This document shows positions 21,644 to 24,603 of a stretch of 24,603 nucleotides of DNA, in pieces. How positions within the stretch are numbered: position 1 is the first letter of the stretch; each line of letters opens with the position of its first letter. The notes below the pieces were generated by a model. The model had not been told where the DNA came from. It made no database searches and saw nothing but the letters and a program-made list of their open reading frames with translations. The DNA lies in NCBI GenBank assembly GCA_016202865.1, contig JACQNV010000072.1, positions 1-24,603 of the forward strand. Reading direction: 5' to 3'. A program made the position numbers and the translations under genes. This stretch comes from Candidatus Aenigmatarchaeota archaeon. Lineage in GTDB: Archaea > Aenigmatarchaeota > Aenigmatarchaeia > QMZP01 > JACQNV01.

Positions 21644-22831
21644 TCACCAATCATCGAACACCAGTTCAGGTTTGTTTTTAATTTTATCTATCATACCAGA
21701 GATTGCCCCTCTGGAATAAGCATACATGACTGGTATAAATAAAACAGAAAATATAGCCAGTGATGTCAAGCTTGTTGACAAACCAGTTCCAGCTGCTTGG
21801 TATGAAAAAACACCATTTAGCATGGACCCAACAGCTGTTATAATAACAATGGCAATTGCTGTATAGAGGAAGCTGAAGCTGCCGTTAATCGAGATTGTTG
21901 TAAGGAAAAGCAGTAGCGGTACTGTGTAAACAAAATTCTGGAATAAATATAAACCAATAAACGCCATGACCAAAATTATTGTTGGATAAAAGCAAATAGC
22001 TGCCTGTGGGGATGCGATAAACGGCTTCTTGTTTTTTAGGAGGCAGTAAAATGTGCCCTTTCCATACCGTCTTTTAGATTTCAGTAAGGAGCTAAAGCTT
22101 TCAGGTTCGCTTGTTTTAACAGATGCCCTGGGTTCATATTTTATATTGTATCCGGCATTAAGCACACGGGCAGCAAAATCACCATCTTCTATTAATGTCT
22201 TGCTGAAGCCGCCTGTTTTGTTGAACACATTCTTTGTTGTAAACAGGCAACAACCTCTTATAGATAATATGCTTTTGAAATTCATTTGGATCTTTATTAT
22301 GTTTTGATGAATGGACTGCTCCAAATCAACGAATCTGGAAAAAATATTCTTTTTATTTCTAGCATTATATGAAGGCGATATCATCCCTATTTTATCACCG
22401 CTATCCTGGTATGTCATGTAAGAATTAAATAATGTTGTTAGTGTGTTTTTACCCAGTAATGTGTCAGAGTCCAAAAAAACTAGATGGTCCCCTGTTGAGT
22501 GTTTGACGCCTTTATTTATAGAGAACCCTTTGCCTAACCTTGTTTTATTCTGAATGAGTTTGGCTCCAAACTTTTTACAAACTGATTTTATATGTTGATC
22601 AAACCCATCATTCACAACTACGACCTCTTTTTTTGGATAGTTTGAAAGCTTTATTGAGGATAGAGTTTTTTCCAACCCCTTTCCTGTTTTGAAAGTCGGA
22701 ATTATTACTGAAACAAGCGGATAATTTGATTGTGTTTTGAGGGGCAACGCTCTTATTTTTCTATCTGCCCTTACAGATAATACTATAAATAATACACTTA
22801 AAGCGATAAACGCCGAAACAATGACTACCAT
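21644..22831 (-). CDS. Membrane glycosyltransferase family 2
   Basis: Processive-type GT-A enzyme of 395 residues. One N-terminal membrane segment (1-20), a cytosolic catalytic domain with YPLVSVIIPTFKTG, VVVVNDG, GKGFSINKGVKHSTGD, the metal-binding DSD (Asp121, Asp123), the catalytic pair Glu215-Asp216 in IEDGDFAARV, and KSKRRYGKG (about 251-259) in place of the QxxRW of hyaluronan/chitin/cellulose-like synthases. Three or four C-terminal membrane helices follow (about 278-375). It probably builds or exports a surface polysaccharide or glycolipid; the donor is unknown. ATG 22831 has AAATATAAAA about 25 bases upstream on the - strand. Confidence 0.9.
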   Translation of the reverse strand: MVVIVSAFIALSVLFIVLSVRADRKIRALPLKTQSNYPLVSVIIPTFKTGKGLEKTLSSIKLSNYPKKEVVVVNDGFDQHIKSVCKKFGAKLIQNKTRLGKGFSINKGVKHSTGDHLVFLDSDTLLGKNTLTTLFNSYMTYQDSGDKIGMISPSYNARNKKNIFSRFVDLEQSIHQNIIKIQMNFKSILSIRGCCLFTTKNVFNKTGGFSKTLIEDGDFAARVLNAGYNIKYEPRASVKTSEPESFSSLLKSKRRYGKGTFYCLLKNKKPFIASPQAAICFYPTIILVMAFIGLYLFQNFVYTVPLLLFLTTISINGSFSFLYTAIAIVIITAVGSMLNGVFSYQAAGTGLSTSLTSLAIFSVLFIPVMYAYSRGAISGMIDKIKNKPELVFDDW

Positions 22832-22850
22832 AATTATATGATAGAGTTGG

Positions 22851-22860
22851 TTTTATATTT
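22851..22860 (-). promoter_or_regulatory. TATA box of GT2 gene
   Basis: Read on the - strand this is AAATATAAAA, about 24 bases before ATG 22831. Confidence 0.65.
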
Positions 22861-22875
22861 AGGTATCTTCGATCA

Positions 22876-22888
22876 ATAACACTGTTAT
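22876..22888. promoter_or_regulatory. Palindrome ATAACACTGTTAT, copy 3 (upstream of GlyRS)
   Basis: Perfect 5-base arms ATAAC/GTTAT around ACT; differs by one base from the core ATAACAATGTTAT of the sites at 8824 and 18693. It lies just upstream of the GlyRS TATA box and also between the divergent GT2 and GlyRS promoters. Confidence 0.5.
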
Positions 22889-22896
22889 ACTTGCTG

Positions 22897-22904
22897 TTTT
22901 TATT
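22897..22904 (+). promoter_or_regulatory. TATA box of GlyRS gene
   Basis: TTTTTATT is about 25 bases before ATG 22926, leaderless spacing. Confidence 0.6.
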
Positions 22905-22925
22905 CCTCACCATCCAACATAGGTT

Positions 22926-24428
22926 ATGGTTAGTTCAGATCAACTAATAGAAATAGCGAAGAGGAGAGGGTTTTTTTGGCAAGGTTCTGCAATATATGGT
23001 AGTTTGGCAGGTTTCTTTGACTACGCCCATTTAGGTGTGTTCCTAAAAAGAAGGTGGGAAACCTTATGGAGAAAATACTTCCTCGGTTTGGATGAAAACT
23101 ATTATGAGATCCAGCCATCTCTAATCATGCATGAAAATGTGTTCAAAGCGTCTGGTCATCTGGAATCCTTCGCAGATCCTGTTGCAAAATGTGGAAAATG
23201 TGGTAATGCAGAAAGAGCAGACCACATACTTGAGGATGTTCTAAAAGAAAATTTTGAAGGCGTGTCTGTAGAAGACCTCTTGAACCTGATAAAAAAACAC
23301 GGAATAAAGTGTGGAAAATGTAAGGGGGAAATAACAGAGGTCAGGCAGTTTAACATGATGTTCCCGCTTAAACTTGGTGTGGGCAAGCAGGAAAAAACAG
23401 GCTATCTTACAGGAGAAACAGCACAAGGCGCATATGTTAATTTCAAGCAGATGTTTGAAGTCTGCAGGAAAAAGCTCCCGCTGGGCCTAGCAATTATAGG
23501 TAAAGCTTTCCGAAATGAAATCGCGCCAAGAAATGCTTTGATAAGGATGAGAGAGCTGACTCAGGCAGAACTGCAAATATTCTTTGACCCAGATACAATT
23601 GAGGAACACCCAAACTTCAAGGATGTAGAAAACTACAAACTTCAGTTGTTCCCATTTTCCAACAGGCAGTCAAATAAAATAGAAGAGCTTACATGCAAAC
23701 AGGCCGTTGAAAAATTAAAGCTCCCAAAATTCTATGTTTATCACCTTGCAAAAGTGCAACAATTTTATTTGGATGTATTGAAATTACCAAGAGAAAAATT
23801 TAGGTTCAAGCAGCTTTCAGATGAGGAGAAAGCATTTTACAACAAGTTTCATTGGGACATGGAATTGAATTTGGATAGTTTGGGTGGATGGAAAGAGATT
23901 GGTGGCGTCCATTACAGAACAGATCACGATCTCAAAGGTCACCAAAAGACCTCCAGCCAGTCCATGGAAATAAGCCTTGAAGGCAAGAAAGTTTTGCCAC
24001 ATGTTCTCGAACTCTCCTTTGGTGTTGACAGAAACCTTTATTCTTTACTCGAACTTGCTTACACAGAAGAAAAAGACAGGACTGTTTTGAAATTCCCTCG
24101 CGCTGTCTCACCATTTGATGCTGGTATATTCCCACTGGTTAACAAGGATGGTTTGCAAGAGAAAGCTAAACAAGTCCAACAGCTTTTAGAAGAGCATGGT
24201 TTTGTGGTTTTCTATGACGATGGCGGGTCAATAGGAAGGCGCTACAGAAGGATTGATGAGATCGGCGTTGCAGCAGGCCTCACTATCGATTACGATTCGC
24301 TAAAACAAGACGACGCCACAATAAGGGACAGAGATTCAATGAAACAGATTAGAGTAAAAATAAAAGATTTGCCTCAAATTTTGAGAAAATTTTTGCAAGG
24401 GGAAGAATTAGAGAAGTTGAAATCATGA
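22926..24428 (+). CDS. glyS: Glycyl-tRNA synthetase (alpha2, archaeal/eukaryotic type)
   Basis: Charges tRNA-Gly with glycine; class II, cytosolic dimer. 500 residues, slightly short for the family. Seen: N-terminal IAKRRGFFWQGSAIYGSLAGFFDYAHLG, an insertion with a zinc site (Cys89, Cys92, Cys129, Cys132; two CGKC motifs), TGYLTGETAQGAYVNFK, motif 2 GKAFRNEIAPRNALIRMRELTQAELQIFF (193-220; Arg196 and Arg209), motif 3 ELSFGVDRNLYSLLE (Arg369), and an anticodon-binding domain (395-490; FYDDGGSIGRRYRRIDEIGVAAGLT). Motif 3 has Leu-Ser in place of the more usual Pro-Ser. The 3' end overlaps the next start (ATGA). Symbol assigned by family; archaeal naming varies. Confidence 0.96.
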   Translation: MVSSDQLIEIAKRRGFFWQGSAIYGSLAGFFDYAHLGVFLKRRWETLWRKYFLGLDENYYEIQPSLIMHENVFKASGHLESFADPVAKCGKCGNAERADHILEDVLKENFEGVSVEDLLNLIKKHGIKCGKCKGEITEVRQFNMMFPLKLGVGKQEKTGYLTGETAQGAYVNFKQMFEVCRKKLPLGLAIIGKAFRNEIAPRNALIRMRELTQAELQIFFDPDTIEEHPNFKDVENYKLQLFPFSNRQSNKIEELTCKQAVEKLKLPKFYVYHLAKVQQFYLDVLKLPREKFRFKQLSDEEKAFYNKFHWDMELNLDSLGGWKEIGGVHYRTDHDLKGHQKTSSQSMEISLEGKKVLPHVLELSFGVDRNLYSLLELAYTEEKDRTVLKFPRAVSPFDAGIFPLVNKDGLQEKAKQVQQLLEEHGFVVFYDDGGSIGRRYRRIDEIGVAAGLTIDYDSLKQDDATIRDRDSMKQIRVKIKDLPQILRKFLQGEELEKLKS

Positions 24429-24603
24429 TAAAGAAAAACACGAAGGTAATATTTCAAGACGGAAAAAATCAGAAAACAGAAGAACTGGTCGGCGGAATCC
24501 CTTTATCAAAAGGAGAAGTTGTTCATGTCCACCAAAAAGGCGACAAAACTGATTATGAGGTTGTAGACAAAAACATTGACTGTTTTCTGGATAAAAAAGA
24601 CCA
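24425..24603 (+). CDS. Unknown protein, 3' end outside window
   Basis: ATG 24425 overlaps the GlyRS stop by four bases, so it is co-translated. The 59 visible residues (MIKKNTKVIFQDGKNQKTEE ... LSKGEVVHVHQKGDKTDYEV, then VVDKNIDCFLDKKD) are polar, without signal peptide or membrane helix, and look beta-rich, with a possible small barrel around PLSKGEVVHVH. No family is recognised from this part. The gene runs off the end of the window. Confidence 0.6.
   Translation, partial: MIKKNTKVIFQDGKNQKTEELVGGIPLSKGEVVHVHQKGDKTDYEVVDKNIDCFLDKKD

Noticed and set aside
1..24603. CRISPR arrays, insertion sequences, integrases or attachment sites
   Set aside because: I saw no regularly spaced repeats, no transposase or integrase motifs and no tRNA-adjacent direct repeat; the palindromes are single sites.

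Overview
The window is a stretch of archaeal chromosome. The evidence for Archaea is a thermosome, Pelota, a eukaryote/archaeal-type glycyl-tRNA synthetase, endonuclease Q, a DUF63 membrane protein, the HMG-CoA synthase/thiolase/DUF35 triad of the archaeal mevalonate route, a tRNA with introns, and TATA boxes about 25 bases before start codons (leaderless mRNAs). The many small, unfamiliar and family-poor proteins, and a predicted tRNA-Ile with a UAU anticodon, fit a DPANN-type or other poorly sampled lineage. That placement is inference; no marker here settles it.

Layout. 20-3250: a tight + strand operon for HMG-CoA synthesis with two unfamiliar small genes. 3296-6830: three related surface lipoproteins on the + strand, interrupted by a TraB/Tiki-like gene on the - strand. 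6831-8204 (-): endonuclease Q with a probable PCNA-binding tail. 8290-8485: tRNA-Ile interrupted in both the D-loop and the anticodon loop. 8508-10591: a small unknown protein and the thermosome. 10654-12851: receiver-domain protein, HAD-fold protein and DUF63 membrane protein. 12913-18530: an envelope-like block. It holds a coiled-coil protein and a one-TM protein on +, then convergently on - a multi-TM protein with Cys-rich exterior, a zinc-ribbon/TM protein and an anchored protein with three beta repeats. 18531-18820: a 290-base gap packed with palindromes. 18821-24603: GNAT acetyltransferase, Pelota, a structured spacer, two glycosyltransferases, GlyRS and the start of an unknown gene.

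Main themes. (i) Translation and quality control: tRNA-Ile, GlyRS, Pelota and thermosome. (ii) A large investment in cell-surface proteins: four proteins share the same two-domain exterior with a conserved cysteine pair, and two sugar transferases probably serve the envelope. (iii) A regulatory layer: one 17-base palindrome occurs identically before the thermosome and before the GNAT-Pelota pair, with a near copy before GlyRS.

The best candidates for something new are the doubly interrupted tRNA-Ile(UAU), the shared palindrome, the four-member surface family, the large hairpin with a broken glycosyltransferase start at 20342-20448, and the leaderless 14-codon ORF at 12913.
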